Shown: positions 51,978 to 61,394 of the stretch, piece by piece | How the letters are laid out: each line of letters begins with the position of its first letter | Position numbering within the stretch: the first letter of the stretch is position 1 | DNA from: CAVXFB01 sp963760935 | Lineage (GTDB): Bacteria; Planctomycetota; Planctomycetia; Pirellulales; Thermoguttaceae | Assembly: GCA_963760935.1 (NCBI GenBank) | Contig: CAVXFB010000003.1 | Coordinates: 1,178,001 to 1,242,000 of the forward strand | Direction of reading: 5' to 3' | DNA length: 64,000 nucleotides | Position numbers and translations under genes: made by a program | The notes under the pieces: generated by a model | What the model was told of the DNA's origin: nothing | What the model saw: the letters and a program-made list of their open reading frames with translations, nothing else | The model's database searches: none

Positions 51978-53828
51978 ATGCCGGATCTTATTGCCCAAGG
52001 CATTGAGGCGCAGCAACGCTGGCGGCGGATGTTGCCGGAGGGGCAGGGCATTGTGTTGGGGCGGACGGGCGGAAATTGGGCCGTGCCCTGGGACAGCCAT
52101 ATTTCCCGGCGACATGCCGAACTGCTTTGGAACGGGAAATTGGAGGTTACGCGGCTTCCCGAGGCACGCAACCCGATCTTCTTCCGCGGGCAGGAAGTGG
52201 AACAGTGTGCCTTGTCGCCCGGCGAGCACTTCGTCATTGGGCAAACCACGTTCACGTTGGCCAACCAGCAGGCCACGGTTGCGGCCGACGCGCCGGAACC
52301 GCTCCAGCAACAGACGTTCAGCGCCCAGTATTTGAAGCAGGTTCAGTTTCGTCATCCGGACCACCGGTTGGAGGTCCTCACGCGACTGCCGGACGTTATT
52401 TCAGGGGCGACCGGCGACCAGGAACTCTGCGTGCGACTGGTGAGCATGCTGTTGGCCGGCGTGCCCCGGGCCGATGCAGCGGCAGTTGTGGCGGTTGGCG
52501 ACGATTTCCACGAAGGCCACGAAGGAGGAGAAGAGAACGATCGCGTCGAAGGGGACAGTCCGATTTTCACTGACACGAGAATTGGGACAGTCCCCTCCCC
52601 GGCCCGCCGTTCGCCGGCGCGAGTGTTGCATTGGGACCAGCGTCTGGCGCTTACAAGCGACTTTCGCCCGAGCCAAGGTCTGATACTGGAATCCCTCGAA
52701 CAGCGGCAGAGCGTGTTGCACGTGTGGCGAGGGAGCGAGGCGGCGGCATCGGAGACGTTTACGTACAACGATGCGTTCGATTGGGCGTTCTCGACGCCCG
52801 TGCTTGGCAGAGCATGCCGCGGCTGGGCCCTGTATGTTGCCGGGCGATTCAATATCGAGCGGAGCGGCATCAGCACGTCGTCCGACCCGACCGACCTGCG
52901 TGAAGACGTCAAATTTGCCGAGATTGTGGCGGCGATGCTCAGTTCTCTGCGGCAAATGCGGCTGTTGGAACACCGTCAGGCGGCGCTCAGCCAATTTTTC
53001 GCGCCGGTGGTGCTCGACACGCTGGCCATCGAAGACCCGGAAGTGGTGTTGGCTCCGCGCGAAACCGAGGTGTCGGTCCTGTTCTGCGATCTGCGTGGTT
53101 TCTCACGCGAATCGGAGCGACAATCGGACGACCTTCTCGAACTGCTGCGGCGCGTGAGCCGATCCCTGGGCGTCATGACGCATCATATACGCCAGCAGGG
53201 CGGCGTCGTCGGCGATTTTCAGGGCGACGCGGCCATGGGTTTTTGGGGTTGGCCGCTGGTGCAGACGGACAACGTACTGAGAGCATGCCGGGCGGCATTG
53301 GCGGTTCGCGCCGAGTTTGCGGCGACCAGCGGATTTCGGGCCGGCATCGGCGTGGCCACCGGGCGCGCGGTCGCCGGCAAGATCGGCACGGTTGACCAAG
53401 TGAAAGTGACGGTCTTTGGTCCCGTGGTGAATCTGGCGTCGCGGCTCGAGGGCATGACGAAGCTGCTTCGGGCCCCAATTCTGTTGGACGCGGCGACGGC
53501 CAAGATCGTGCGACAGCAGGTGCCGCGCAGCGTGGCCCGGGTACGACGGCTGGCGATCGTGCGGCCCTATGGCCTCGACACGCCGCTGGAAGTGAGCGAG
53601 CTATTGCCGCCGGTGTCCGAGTATCCACTGCTGAGCGACGAGCACTTGGAATTCTACGAGGCCGCGGTCGATGCGTTTCTTGCGAAACAGTGGCCGCGAG
53701 CATTCGAATTGCTGCATCGCATACCGGCCGGTGATCAGGTGAAGGATTTCCTGGTCGTGTATATCGCCGGGCACAATCGCCGTCCGCCGCCGGATTGGGA
53801 CGGGGTCATTCAGTTGGAGAGCAAGTAA
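51978..53828 (+). CDS. FHA domain plus class III nucleotide cyclase homology protein
   Basis: A 616-residue cytoplasmic protein. Residues 20-100 form an FHA phosphothreonine-binding domain (IVLGRTGG, SHISRRHAELLW). Residues about 120-350 look GAF-like. Residues 355-540 are a class III cyclase domain: VSVLFCDLRGFSRESE, GGVVGDFQGDAAMGFWGWP, RAGIGVATGRAVAGKIG, TVFGPVVNLASRLEG. Both metal Asp residues and the Asn/Arg pair are kept, but the purine-selecting Lys before the second metal site is Asp and the next selector Asp is Pro, so the product is uncertain. It is encoded downstream of the Ser/Thr kinase, a likely regulator through the FHA domain. Confidence 0.85.
   Translation: MPDLIAQGIEAQQRWRRMLPEGQGIVLGRTGGNWAVPWDSHISRRHAELLWNGKLEVTRLPEARNPIFFRGQEVEQCALSPGEHFVIGQTTFTLANQQATVAADAPEPLQQQTFSAQYLKQVQFRHPDHRLEVLTRLPDVISGATGDQELCVRLVSMLLAGVPRADAAAVVAVGDDFHEGHEGGEENDRVEGDSPIFTDTRIGTVPSPARRSPARVLHWDQRLALTSDFRPSQGLILESLEQRQSVLHVWRGSEAAASETFTYNDAFDWAFSTPVLGRACRGWALYVAGRFNIERSGISTSSDPTDLREDVKFAEIVAAMLSSLRQMRLLEHRQAALSQFFAPVVLDTLAIEDPEVVLAPRETEVSVLFCDLRGFSRESERQSDDLLELLRRVSRSLGVMTHHIRQQGGVVGDFQGDAAMGFWGWPLVQTDNVLRACRAALAVRAEFAATSGFRAGIGVATGRAVAGKIGTVDQVKVTVFGPVVNLASRLEGMTKLLRAPILLDAATAKIVRQQVPRSVARVRRLAIVRPYGLDTPLEVSELLPPVSEYPLLSDEHLEFYEAAVDAFLAKQWPRAFELLHRIPAGDQVKDFLVVYIAGHNRRPPPDWDGVIQLESK
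52549..52597. repeat. inverted repeat inserted in frame in the cyclase gene
   Basis: AGGGGACAGTCCGATTTTC and a nearly inverse GAGAATTGGGACAGTCCCC face each other across about 10 bases. The encoded residues (about 191-207, EGDSPIFTDTRIGTVPS) interrupt the GAF-like region. The GGGGACAGTCCC type palindrome behaves like a dispersed REP that kept the reading frame. Confidence 0.6.
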
Positions 53829-53830
53829 CT

Positions 53831-53941
53831 GTAGGGTCCGCCATGCGGACCATGACGGGTGCGTGACATGGTCCGCACGGCGGACCCTACTGCTTACTGT
53901 TCGAGGCCGGTGCGTGACATGGTCCGCACGGCGGACCCTAC
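53831..53941. repeat. REPIN between convergent genes
   Basis: Three arms: 53831-53854, its near-perfect inverse 53867-53890 (one mismatch), and a third direct copy of the inverse at 53918-53941. Each has the core GGTCCGC...GCGGACC and GTAGGGTCCGCC end. The spacer repeats GGTGCGTGAC. It lies between the stops of two converging genes and could form a bidirectional terminator. Confidence 0.78.
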
Positions 53942-53946
53942 AGCGT

Positions 53947-55419
53947 TCATTCCAATCCCAGGCTATGCCGGTAGGCGGCTTTCTGTTTTTCCAGCCCAAG
54001 GCGAGCGGTGATCTTCCGCCACTTTGCATCGGCTTCGAGCAGTGCGTCGAGGGCCGCACTCTTTTCGTGGAGAACGTCGACGACGGCTTGGTCCAATGCG
54101 GCGAGATACTCGGCCCGGCCAGGCAATCGTAGTGCGCCGAGCCACTGTTCGTGGCGAAAAGCTGCCTGGGTGATTTCGCCGTACTTCACGGCGGCGGCTG
54201 CCGGCACAGGTTGTTCGACCCAATGCGTGGGCGATTCCAGATCGGACGTGCGAAACAGCGTCGTGGCCGAACTGGCGGCGCTGACTTGGGTGTCCATGCG
54301 GCTGCTGGAAAGCCACAGGAGCAGTTGAAAGGCCGCGTTGCCGTGGGCCGACGTGGCGCTGACGACACCGAGCCGGCCGGCAATTGCCAACAGCGGCACC
54401 CGCGAGTCGTCTTCATCGGAACGCAACTCCCAGCCTTGCCCGCTGAGGTTGAACACGTGTCGCGAGCCGGGTAGCTCGGCAAAACCAACCCGAAGTTGGC
54501 TGGCGATTTTGTGGGGAATAGTATTCGGCGTTGCTTCGCTTGATGCGCTACTGGATGCTGAAGGGCCCGAGGGTTTGTTGATGGCGGCGGTGGGCCAGAC
54601 CAGGGCCATGCCGCACTCGTTGCGCCAGAAAGCAGCGCGTGCGGCAGTTGGATCGAAGCTGAGCGGATCGGTCGGCCCCGATTTGGCGGCGAGCGCCAGA
54701 TTTTCCAATGCCTGAACGAACGGCGGGCCGGCTATCAGGGGCTCCATCGTGTCGACGTTGAAAAGGGTCGAGTAGTTGTCGTGGTGTTTGGCTTGGGAAG
54801 CGGCACGCGCCAGGAGCACCAAGCCGGCCCAGCCCGAGGCCAAAGGCTCGATCGCGCCGCACCAGGGGCCATCACCGGCCGGCTTCTGTTCTGCCAGTAG
54901 CTCGGCCAGCTTCTGATATTCGTTCCAAGTCTGCGGCGGTCGACGGCCCAGTTTCTCTAGCAGGTCGGCGCGGTAGTAACAGGTGAACACGGGCGAGCCG
55001 AACGGCACAGCCATTATGTGCGAGTTCCAGGCGGCTTCGCGGAGTTTCAGCAGTTCGAAGATTTCGCCCCATTCGCGGTCGTGTAGGATGGCTTGCGGCA
55101 CTTCTTGGAGCAGATTGCGTTCGGCCAAGACGCCCAATAGGTGCGAAGCACACAGGGCCGCGTCGCCCGGCAGCGCGTCGGCCGTTGTGAGCTTAGCTTC
55201 GGTCGTTTCGTCGACCTGAAGCTCGGCGCCCGTCTGATCGTGCCATTCGCCCCGCAGCCGAAGGATGGCCGCGGCCAGGGCCGGATCGTCGACGACGGTA
55301 AGCCGAAGCGTCATGCCCTCTAGCGGCCGGGCTACGGGCTCGACGTCGGCCTTTGGTTTTCCGCAGCCAGCCAGGAGGACGAGCGCGAGGAGCGGTACGG
55401 GAGCAAAGTGACGGATCAT
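53947..55419 (-). CDS. extracellular solute-binding lipoprotein (family 1-like)
   Basis: A 490-residue protein with lipobox LVLLAGCGKPK and the layout of ABC-type sugar-binding proteins: LRLTVVDDPALAAAILRLRG at the N-terminus, a LLGVLAERNLLQEV hinge and FTCYYRADLLEKLGRRPPQT, then TWNEYQKLAELLAEQ, and a WPTAAINKPSG / VGFAELPGSRHVFNL pattern. No permease or ATPase gene is adjacent, so it is an orphan; it may serve a distant transporter or act as an envelope sensor. The ATG at 55419 begins the signal peptide. Confidence 0.75.
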   Translation of the reverse strand: MIRHFAPVPLLALVLLAGCGKPKADVEPVARPLEGMTLRLTVVDDPALAAAILRLRGEWHDQTGAELQVDETTEAKLTTADALPGDAALCASHLLGVLAERNLLQEVPQAILHDREWGEIFELLKLREAAWNSHIMAVPFGSPVFTCYYRADLLEKLGRRPPQTWNEYQKLAELLAEQKPAGDGPWCGAIEPLASGWAGLVLLARAASQAKHHDNYSTLFNVDTMEPLIAGPPFVQALENLALAAKSGPTDPLSFDPTAARAAFWRNECGMALVWPTAAINKPSGPSASSSASSEATPNTIPHKIASQLRVGFAELPGSRHVFNLSGQGWELRSDEDDSRVPLLAIAGRLGVVSATSAHGNAAFQLLLWLSSSRMDTQVSAASSATTLFRTSDLESPTHWVEQPVPAAAAVKYGEITQAAFRHEQWLGALRLPGRAEYLAALDQAVVDVLHEKSAALDALLEADAKWRKITARLGLEKQKAAYRHSLGLE

Positions 55420-55599
55420 TGCACTTGTGGATTAACGGATTGCATCGGTCGGTAAAGACTTAAGGTTACGAGAAATATACCATCTTGGTCAATGGACCGG
55501 TTGCTGCGCACAGGGCCGATCAGGCAAAACGGGGGCTCGCTGCGCTCGGCCCACCCTACAACTCGGCCCAACCTGCAACCACAACGACTCGCAACGCTG

Positions 55600-55818
55600 A
55601 TGCCTGACTATCGACGTTGGTAGGTGGCCGGGGAAACGTTCTTCTTCACCGTTGTGAGCCTCAAACATTGGAATCCCGACAAGCACGGGTATTCGGCGAA
55701 CGTCCGCGATTGGCCGTGGTCGAGCTTTCCTCGCTTCGTGCGCCTCGGCGAATACAGGCTCGACTGGAAAGCAGACGATCCAACGCCGCGAAATAATGCG
55801 TCGGAATGGGGCGAATAG
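55600..55818 (+). pseudogene. decayed RAYT transposase remnant
   Basis: The translation MPDYRRW, a stop, then VAGETFFFTVVSLKHWNPDK and RDWPWSSFPRFVRLGEYRLDW matches only the N-terminal 20 and C-terminal 45 residues of RAYT transposases such as the one at 14473. The middle, with the HUH motif, is deleted, and a TAG stop interrupts the N-terminus. It shows that RAYT activity in this genome is old and recurrent. Confidence 0.8.
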
Positions 55819-55889
55819 GAACGCGCACGGCAGCGGACAACGGAAATCGGTGGGGCTCGCCGAAGTGGCACTCAGCCGAGTTCGCTGCG

Positions 55890-57016
55890 TCAGTTCACGC
55901 GTGGCAGCGGGCGGATGGCGGGATTGCTCGACGCCGGTGGCAGCGGGGCGTCGGGGGCAGACGAGTGGTCGTATGACATCGGTCGCGGGCTGTCCATTGC
56001 CGGATTGCGGAGCGATGTCGGCGGAAGGCGTCTGGCGGTCGGCGTCTCGGGCAGCGGCAGGTCCTGCGGCTGCATCTCCGGCGGCGGGGGCAACATGATC
56101 GGACGCGAATCAACGTTGGGCGTCGCCGTGCGATCGTTCGAAAGTCGCGGCAGTCGGCCGGCAGACTCGTCGACGCTGACGCTTGGGCCGGCGAGCGGCT
56201 GCTGGGGTAGCCGGGCCTGGGCGGTCGAATGTTGCAGGTAATCGAGCCACCGCCGTGCCGGCTCCATCGACGGATCGGCTTTGAGCGCCATAGCGAAGCT
56301 TTGCATCGCGCCTTGCGTCTGGCCCTTCTTGTTCAACAGATAGCCGAGATTGTAGTAGGCCGCGGCCGGCTCGTGAACTTCGCGCAGATGGCGCATGGCG
56401 TCGCGCGACTTGCCTTGCTCGACGAGAACCGTGGCGATGTTGTTGCGATAGAGGGCGTTTTTCGGCTCAATCTGGACGGCCCGCTCCATCGCCGCGGCCG
56501 CTTCGTCGAGGCGTTCTTGGCGGGCGTAGAACAGACCGAGGTTATTGTGGGCCGATGCCTGTTGCGGGTGTGCCTTGACCGCACGCTGATAGAGTTGGAG
56601 CGCCTCGTTGGGCTTACCGACGTATTCCTTCAACCGGGCGTAGCCCAGCAGCGCCGGCAGATCGTCGGGCCTGTCTTTCAAGGCCAACTGATACTGCTGC
56701 TCGGCCTCGGGGAGTCTGTTCGACTGCTCGTAGAGCTTGGCGATCGCTACGTAGAGCTCGGCGCCGACATTGGCCTTGCCCTTGAGTGCGACAGCGTCGT
56801 CGTCAGGCGTGCCCACGGCGCGCGGGCGGCCGGCGTTGGCGTCATCGCCTTGCCCAGTTTCTTGAAAGGCGAAGTGATTGTGTCGGTCCACGACTTGTCC
56901 GTGGAGGCCGACGGTTGGGCAGGGCAAGAGCCGGCAAGCGGGCCGACAAGCTCCCAACCCGCCAACACAAGGATGGCTAGCAGCGGTGCTCGAATTTTTG
57001 GCCCGTAGATTGCCAC
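55890..57016 (-). pseudogene. exported TPR-repeat protein, frameshifted
   Basis: Two frames give one protein. The upstream frame, starting at GTG 57016, encodes AIYGPKIRAPLLAILVLAGW (signal/anchor) and a linker with KSWTDTITSPFKKLGKAM. The downstream frame carries at least four TPR units from about 56775 (ELYVAIAKLYEQSNRLPEAE, QASAHNNLGLFYARQERLDE, AAYYNLGYLLNKKGQTQGAM) and a Pro-rich tail. The switch falls near 56811-56818, in coding-strand CCGTGGGC, where one more G would join the frames. TPR proteins scaffold complexes. It may be an inactive allele or a base-calling slip. Confidence 0.65.
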
Positions 57017-57302
57017 GTGATATACCTGCGGATTCCAAGTCGCCACCGTGTGGTAGCGACCGGCTACTGCAAAACATCGCCACCAAACGACTTCGTAGTA
57101 GTGATCGACTCCACGTCCGCAAACCTGCAACGGAACTTATGGGTCGGGCAAGATTTGTCGGAATTGCCGAGAGTGACAGCGTGACAGGGCGAAGCAATAG
57201 GAAAGAGGCGCAAGATGGGTGAAATTTAGTGATGTGGCTTCGTGCCGCCAGATTTTGGGCACGGCCTGCCCGCCCCTGCCGCCCCAGATTTTTCGCAGTC
57301 AA

Positions 57303-57863
57303 CTAATTTGAGCTGCCGCCGGAGGTGCTACTGGTCGTCGCAGCCGGCAATCGCGGGGATGGCATGGTAGCTTGGAACTTCCGGCCGATGAGATCGACCT
57401 GGTCTGCAGGCCGGCCATCGTCGGCGATCGACGTTGGCATGATCGGCGGCACGTCGGTCGGGGCGATCTTGGCTGCCAGTTGCTGCACAGCGGCGATACG
57501 GGCCAGCGTTTCTTCCTCACGATCGGCAGTGTGCACGTAGATTTGCCGGTGCTGCTCGGGACAGACTGTAAGAATCCAGCGGACTTTCAGCCGTCCGGCC
57601 TCGGTCAATTGGCCGGTGGTGGGCTCGAAATAAAACTCACCGAGCATGTTCTGCCGCCGCCAGCCGTTGGCCACCTGGATGCAGAACGGCGCTCGCACGG
57701 TCGCCCGATCTGCACGGTTAAACGGTTCGGGCCAGCATTGCCGCCGCTTCACGTCGCGAACCACGTCGCCAAAGAAATCGCAGAGCATGTCGGCTGAAAC
57801 CTGCGTGGCCGAGCCCAACGAAATCAACACGAACCCGATAATCGTGAGTATTCGAGCCGACAT
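57303..57863 (-). CDS. exported hypothetical protein
   Basis: A 186-residue protein with signal peptide SARILTIIGFVLISLGSATQ. The mature part has FFGDVVRDVKRRQCWPEPF, NGWRRQNMLGEFYFEPTTGQ and LTEAGRLKVRWILTVCPEQH, then a Ser/Thr/Pro-rich tail. This pattern recurs in planctomycetes but I know no function. It may be outer-membrane-linked because the middle faintly resembles OmpA-type sequences. The ATG at 57863 has AAAGGA upstream; the long upstream frame is not used. Confidence 0.65.
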   Translation of the reverse strand: MSARILTIIGFVLISLGSATQVSADMLCDFFGDVVRDVKRRQCWPEPFNRADRATVRAPFCIQVANGWRRQNMLGEFYFEPTTGQLTEAGRLKVRWILTVCPEQHRQIYVHTADREEETLARIAAVQQLAAKIAPTDVPPIMPTSIADDGRPADQVDLIGRKFQATMPSPRLPAATTSSTSGGSSN

Positions 57864-58712
57864 GACGGCATCCTTTCCGATAAAATAGACGCTTTGTGCA
57901 GGCTTTCCGGCCGATTGCTTCCTTTGCAGAAACCGGCGCCTCAGCATCCTTATCGGCAACGGGCGCGTGTGAGGAGCGAAATAATTGGACGGGCTCCAGT
58001 TCGTGGCTACGCGGGCCAATCAATCGGGGATTTCGCACCCATGCGAGGGCGGGCCGATTTCACCGTCAAAGACACCCTAACCGGTTGCGATTGCCGACCA
58101 GTCGCCATAACCCGCATACCGGAACGGATTTATCTCGTGCCGAGAGTAGATTTTACGGTTGCAGATTGCGTTGACTCTGGTAAGATTATTGTGAGTAACA
58201 ATAACGTGTCTTCGGTGGGCCTAAGAGGCGGCCGGAGCTGACGAACAGCAAATAGCGTTTTTTTTGACCAGCGGTGTATTAGGCAGCAAGAACCATTCGA
58301 CGTGAGGGGATGCGGTCGATGTTTGATCTGTTGGTGGTCATCATCCAGTGGCTGGCGGGCGTTTTGCGGTGTGGCGAGCGATTCGCCGGTGCAAAGCTTG
58401 TGCCAGTCCCGGTCCGGACCAACGCAGGCCCGTGCCGAGGTGATGACTTTTCCGCTTGCTCTACTCATGTTGGTTGGATGACGTTGCGGCTTGATCCAGT
58501 ATCACAGGCATCTTGGTTGTCGCTGTCTTGGATTGCGCAAGACTGGGACAATCTGCGCGCGCTGGACGCCTCCGAACGAGGCTTAAGCTGTTCTTTCGGC
58601 TCCTCTGCCGCTTTGAAAGTTGCGCGCTGCGCATCGGTCGGCCGACCGGTAGTTGGTCGACTCGGTGAAGCGGACGCCTTCGGTCCCGCCGATTTTGCAG
58701 AGGACTATTATC
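57864..58712. other. 849-bp gap before rny, no clear gene
   Basis: The open frame at 58310-58720 (136 codons) overlaps the rny start and has Cys/Ser-rich, unfamiliar sequence, so I do not call it a gene. A run of eight T at about 58257 is not preceded by a clear stem. No tRNA, repeat or riboswitch pattern is recognised, though a structured leader RNA is possible. Confidence 0.4.
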
Positions 58713-60266
58713 GTGCCTGAAGTGTTATTGTGGGTGGCCGTAATATCGGTTGCGGTCCTGGGGACCTTTTTCGGAAAGGTGCTTTGGGATCGGCTGCGTC
58801 GCCGGGACGCCGAATCGGAGGCCCGGGAAATTATTCGCACGGCCAAGATGGAGGTGGAAAACCGCCGCCGTGAGGCCGAGCTGCAAATGAAGGAAGCCGC
58901 CCTGCAACAGCAGGCGGAGAGTGAAAAAGAGCTGCGCCGCCTGCGTGGCGAGCTACACGAGCGCGAGCGGATCCTGGACAAGCGCCAGGACGCGCTGGAA
59001 GAGCAGGCCGAGGTGCTCCGCAAACAAGAGAAGATGGTCGAGAGCACCCAGCGCAAGCTGACCGAGCGCATTCAAGACGCGAACCGCCGCAAGGACGAAC
59101 TCTCGAAGCTGCTCGACTTGCAGCGGCAGACGCTACATGAGCTCAGCGGCTTGAGTCAGGAAGAGGCAACGCGGCGGTTGTTGGAACTTCTCGACGGCCA
59201 ACTGCAAAAGGAGACCGGTGCGGCGATCATGGCGCATGAAAAACGTCTGGCGGCAGTCTGCGAAGGAAAGACCCGCGAAGTACTGTTGACGTCGATCCAG
59301 CGCTATGCGGCCGCCCATACGGCGGAAACGACCACGAGCACCGTGGGCATTCCCAATGACGAGATGAAGGGGCGAATCATCGGCCGCGAAGGGCGAAACA
59401 TCCGCGCCTTTGAAAAGGCCACGGGCGTAGACGTGATCATCGACGACACGCCGGGCGTCGTTATCGTGAGCGCCTTCGACATGATTCGTCGCGAGGTCGC
59501 CCGGCTGTCGCTGGAAAAACTGATCGCCGACGGCCGTATCCATCCGACGCGGATCGAGGAGATCGTGGCCAACACGCAGCGAGAACTCGAACGGCACGTT
59601 CAAAAACTCGGCGAGCAGGCCTGCCAGGAAACCGACATCTACAGCGTGCACGAACGGCTGGTGAACTTGTTGGGCAGGCTGCACTTCCGCACCAGCTACA
59701 GCCAGAATGTGTTGCGGCACTGCGTCGAGGTGGCATTCATCGCCGGCATGCTCGCCGACGAGATGGGCTACGACGGCAAACTGGCCCGGCGTTGCGGTTT
59801 GCTGCACGATATCGGCAAGGCGGCCGACCACGAAGCCGAAGGTGGCCACCCGAAGATCGGCGGCGATTTGCTCAAGCGGTATGGCGAGCGGCCCGAGGTG
59901 ATTCATGCCGCGCTGGGCCACCACGACGATCTGCGCGTGGAGAACCCCTACACGGTCCTGGTGTCTGCCGCCGACGCATGCAGCGCATCGCGACCGGGAG
60001 CCCGGCGCGAAACGCTCGAGCGCTACGTCAAGCGGATGGAAGAGCTCGAATCGATCGCCGGCAAGTTCACCGGCGTCGAGCAGGCGTATGCCATCCAGGC
60101 CGGTCGCGAGCTACGTGTGATGGTCAGTTCAAAAGACACCACGGACGAATCGGCGGCCAAGATCTGCCACGACATCGTCACGGCGTTCGAGCAACAACTG
60201 ACGTATCCCGGCGAAATCAAGGTTACCGTGCTACGCGAAACGCGGCACGTGGAAATGGCCAGATAA
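58713..60266 (+). CDS. rny: ribonuclease Y
   Basis: A 517-residue membrane-bound endoribonuclease that starts mRNA decay. It has an N-terminal helix (PEVLLWVAVISVAVLGTFFG), a long coiled coil (residues about 28-165, rich in Glu/Arg/Gln), a KH RNA-binding domain with GRIIGREGRNIRAFE near residue 219, and an HD phosphohydrolase domain with GLLHDIGKAADHE near residue 364 and the later IHAALGHHDD. GTG at 58713 gives the usual length and begins at the membrane helix; an in-frame TTG 60 bases upstream would add an unlikely tail. Confidence 0.93.
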   Translation: MPEVLLWVAVISVAVLGTFFGKVLWDRLRRRDAESEAREIIRTAKMEVENRRREAELQMKEAALQQQAESEKELRRLRGELHERERILDKRQDALEEQAEVLRKQEKMVESTQRKLTERIQDANRRKDELSKLLDLQRQTLHELSGLSQEEATRRLLELLDGQLQKETGAAIMAHEKRLAAVCEGKTREVLLTSIQRYAAAHTAETTTSTVGIPNDEMKGRIIGREGRNIRAFEKATGVDVIIDDTPGVVIVSAFDMIRREVARLSLEKLIADGRIHPTRIEEIVANTQRELERHVQKLGEQACQETDIYSVHERLVNLLGRLHFRTSYSQNVLRHCVEVAFIAGMLADEMGYDGKLARRCGLLHDIGKAADHEAEGGHPKIGGDLLKRYGERPEVIHAALGHHDDLRVENPYTVLVSAADACSASRPGARRETLERYVKRMEELESIAGKFTGVEQAYAIQAGRELRVMVSSKDTTDESAAKICHDIVTAFEQQLTYPGEIKVTVLRETRHVEMAR

Positions 60267-60431
60267 GCAAGGCAGCGATCAGCTAGCAGCGTTCAGCCTT
60301 CAGCGGTTAGCTTTCAGCAACCTTCGGACTGACTACGCTCACTGACCACTGACTTCTGACGGCTGTAAGCTGATTGCTGACCGCTGATAGCTGACCACTG
60401 CGAGCAACGGCACACGGAGTGTGCCTGCTAC

Positions 60432-61394
60432 CTAGCGCATCACGATTGGCGTGGGCGTGAAGCCGATGACAATAAAAGCCAGCGTGAGCCAGCCGAGAAT
60501 CATGCGGCCGACGCCCAACGGCTCTTCATCGTCGGCTGTCGGTGGGTGGATCGGGCCCATGATCATCAGCAACACGATCATCAGAATCCACCCGCCGAGA
60601 TATTGCCACTTCCAAATGACAAGGAAGAGCGCGGCGAACAGCAGGAACGTGGCCACTTTGTGCGCCTTCCGCCGCAGCAGGGCGTAGAGTATATGCCCTC
60701 CGTCCAACTGACCGATCGGGATCAGATTCAACGACGTGACGAGCAGACCAACCCAGGCGGCAAAGGCCATGGGGTCGACGACGACCTCATAGCCATTCGG
60801 GATTGGCCCGAGGATCCAATTCGCCATGAAACTGAACAGTAGCGGATCGCCGTAGAGTTGCGAGCCGTGCGGTGGCATTGCCAGTGTCGATCGCTGCAAC
60901 CCGACGACGAGAAATATCATGGTTGGCACCAGTCCGGCCAGTGGGCCGCTGATGCCGATGTCGAACAGTGCGCGACGGTGGCCGATGCGGGGCTCCATGG
61001 CGATCACCGCGCCGAACGTCCCCAGCGGCGTGAGCGGCATCGGAATGAAGTACGGAAAACTGGCATAGACGCGGTAGCGATGGGCTTGAATGAAGTGCCC
61101 GGCTTCGTGGCAGACGAGTATCGTCATTACGGGAACGGCGTAGCGCAGGCCGGCCACGATCAGCGCCCATAGCCCCGGATGAGGCGGCGCAAACTGAGTT
61201 CCGCCGGCCACCAGCGTACTCAGGCACGTCGCGACGAACAATATTAGCGGCACTTCCCATCGGCGCTTCCGCTGCACCGGGCGCACTTCGCGCCACTCCC
61301 AGGGCGCGGCCGGCGAAACTTCGACCAACTCGGCCCGTACGATGTCTGTATCCGATCCCGCATTCTCATTGTTCGCGTCGTCCATTCCTGGCAT
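60432..61394 (-). CDS. M50/site-2-protease family membrane metalloprotease
   Basis: A 320-residue intramembrane zinc protease. The zinc motif is LVCHEAGHFIQAHRYRV near residue 97; the second conserved motif NLIPIGQLDGGHILYALL, with its Asp ligand, is near residue 230. About six hydrophobic helices. Short cytoplasmic N-terminus DDANNENAGSDTDIVRAEL. It probably cleaves membrane-bound regulators. ATG 61394 or 61385 are possible starts. It is divergent from an NCS2 permease-type start that is truncated here and intact at 63871. Confidence 0.88.
   Translation of the reverse strand: MPGMDDANNENAGSDTDIVRAELVEVSPAAPWEWREVRPVQRKRRWEVPLILFVATCLSTLVAGGTQFAPPHPGLWALIVAGLRYAVPVMTILVCHEAGHFIQAHRYRVYASFPYFIPMPLTPLGTFGAVIAMEPRIGHRRALFDIGISGPLAGLVPTMIFLVVGLQRSTLAMPPHGSQLYGDPLLFSFMANWILGPIPNGYEVVVDPMAFAAWVGLLVTSLNLIPIGQLDGGHILYALLRRKAHKVATFLLFAALFLVIWKWQYLGGWILMIVLLMIMGPIHPPTADDEEPLGVGRMILGWLTLAFIVIGFTPTPIVMR

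Noticed and set aside
58310..58720. A 136-codon frame before rny
   Set aside because: Composition is unlike the other proteins, no start signal is clear and it runs into the rny start. It could be a leader transcript but there is no support for a protein.
60267..60431. Runs of AGCTGA/CAGCGG-like words after rny
   Set aside because: They are low-complexity planctomycete junk repeats without a regular unit or pairing that I can define.
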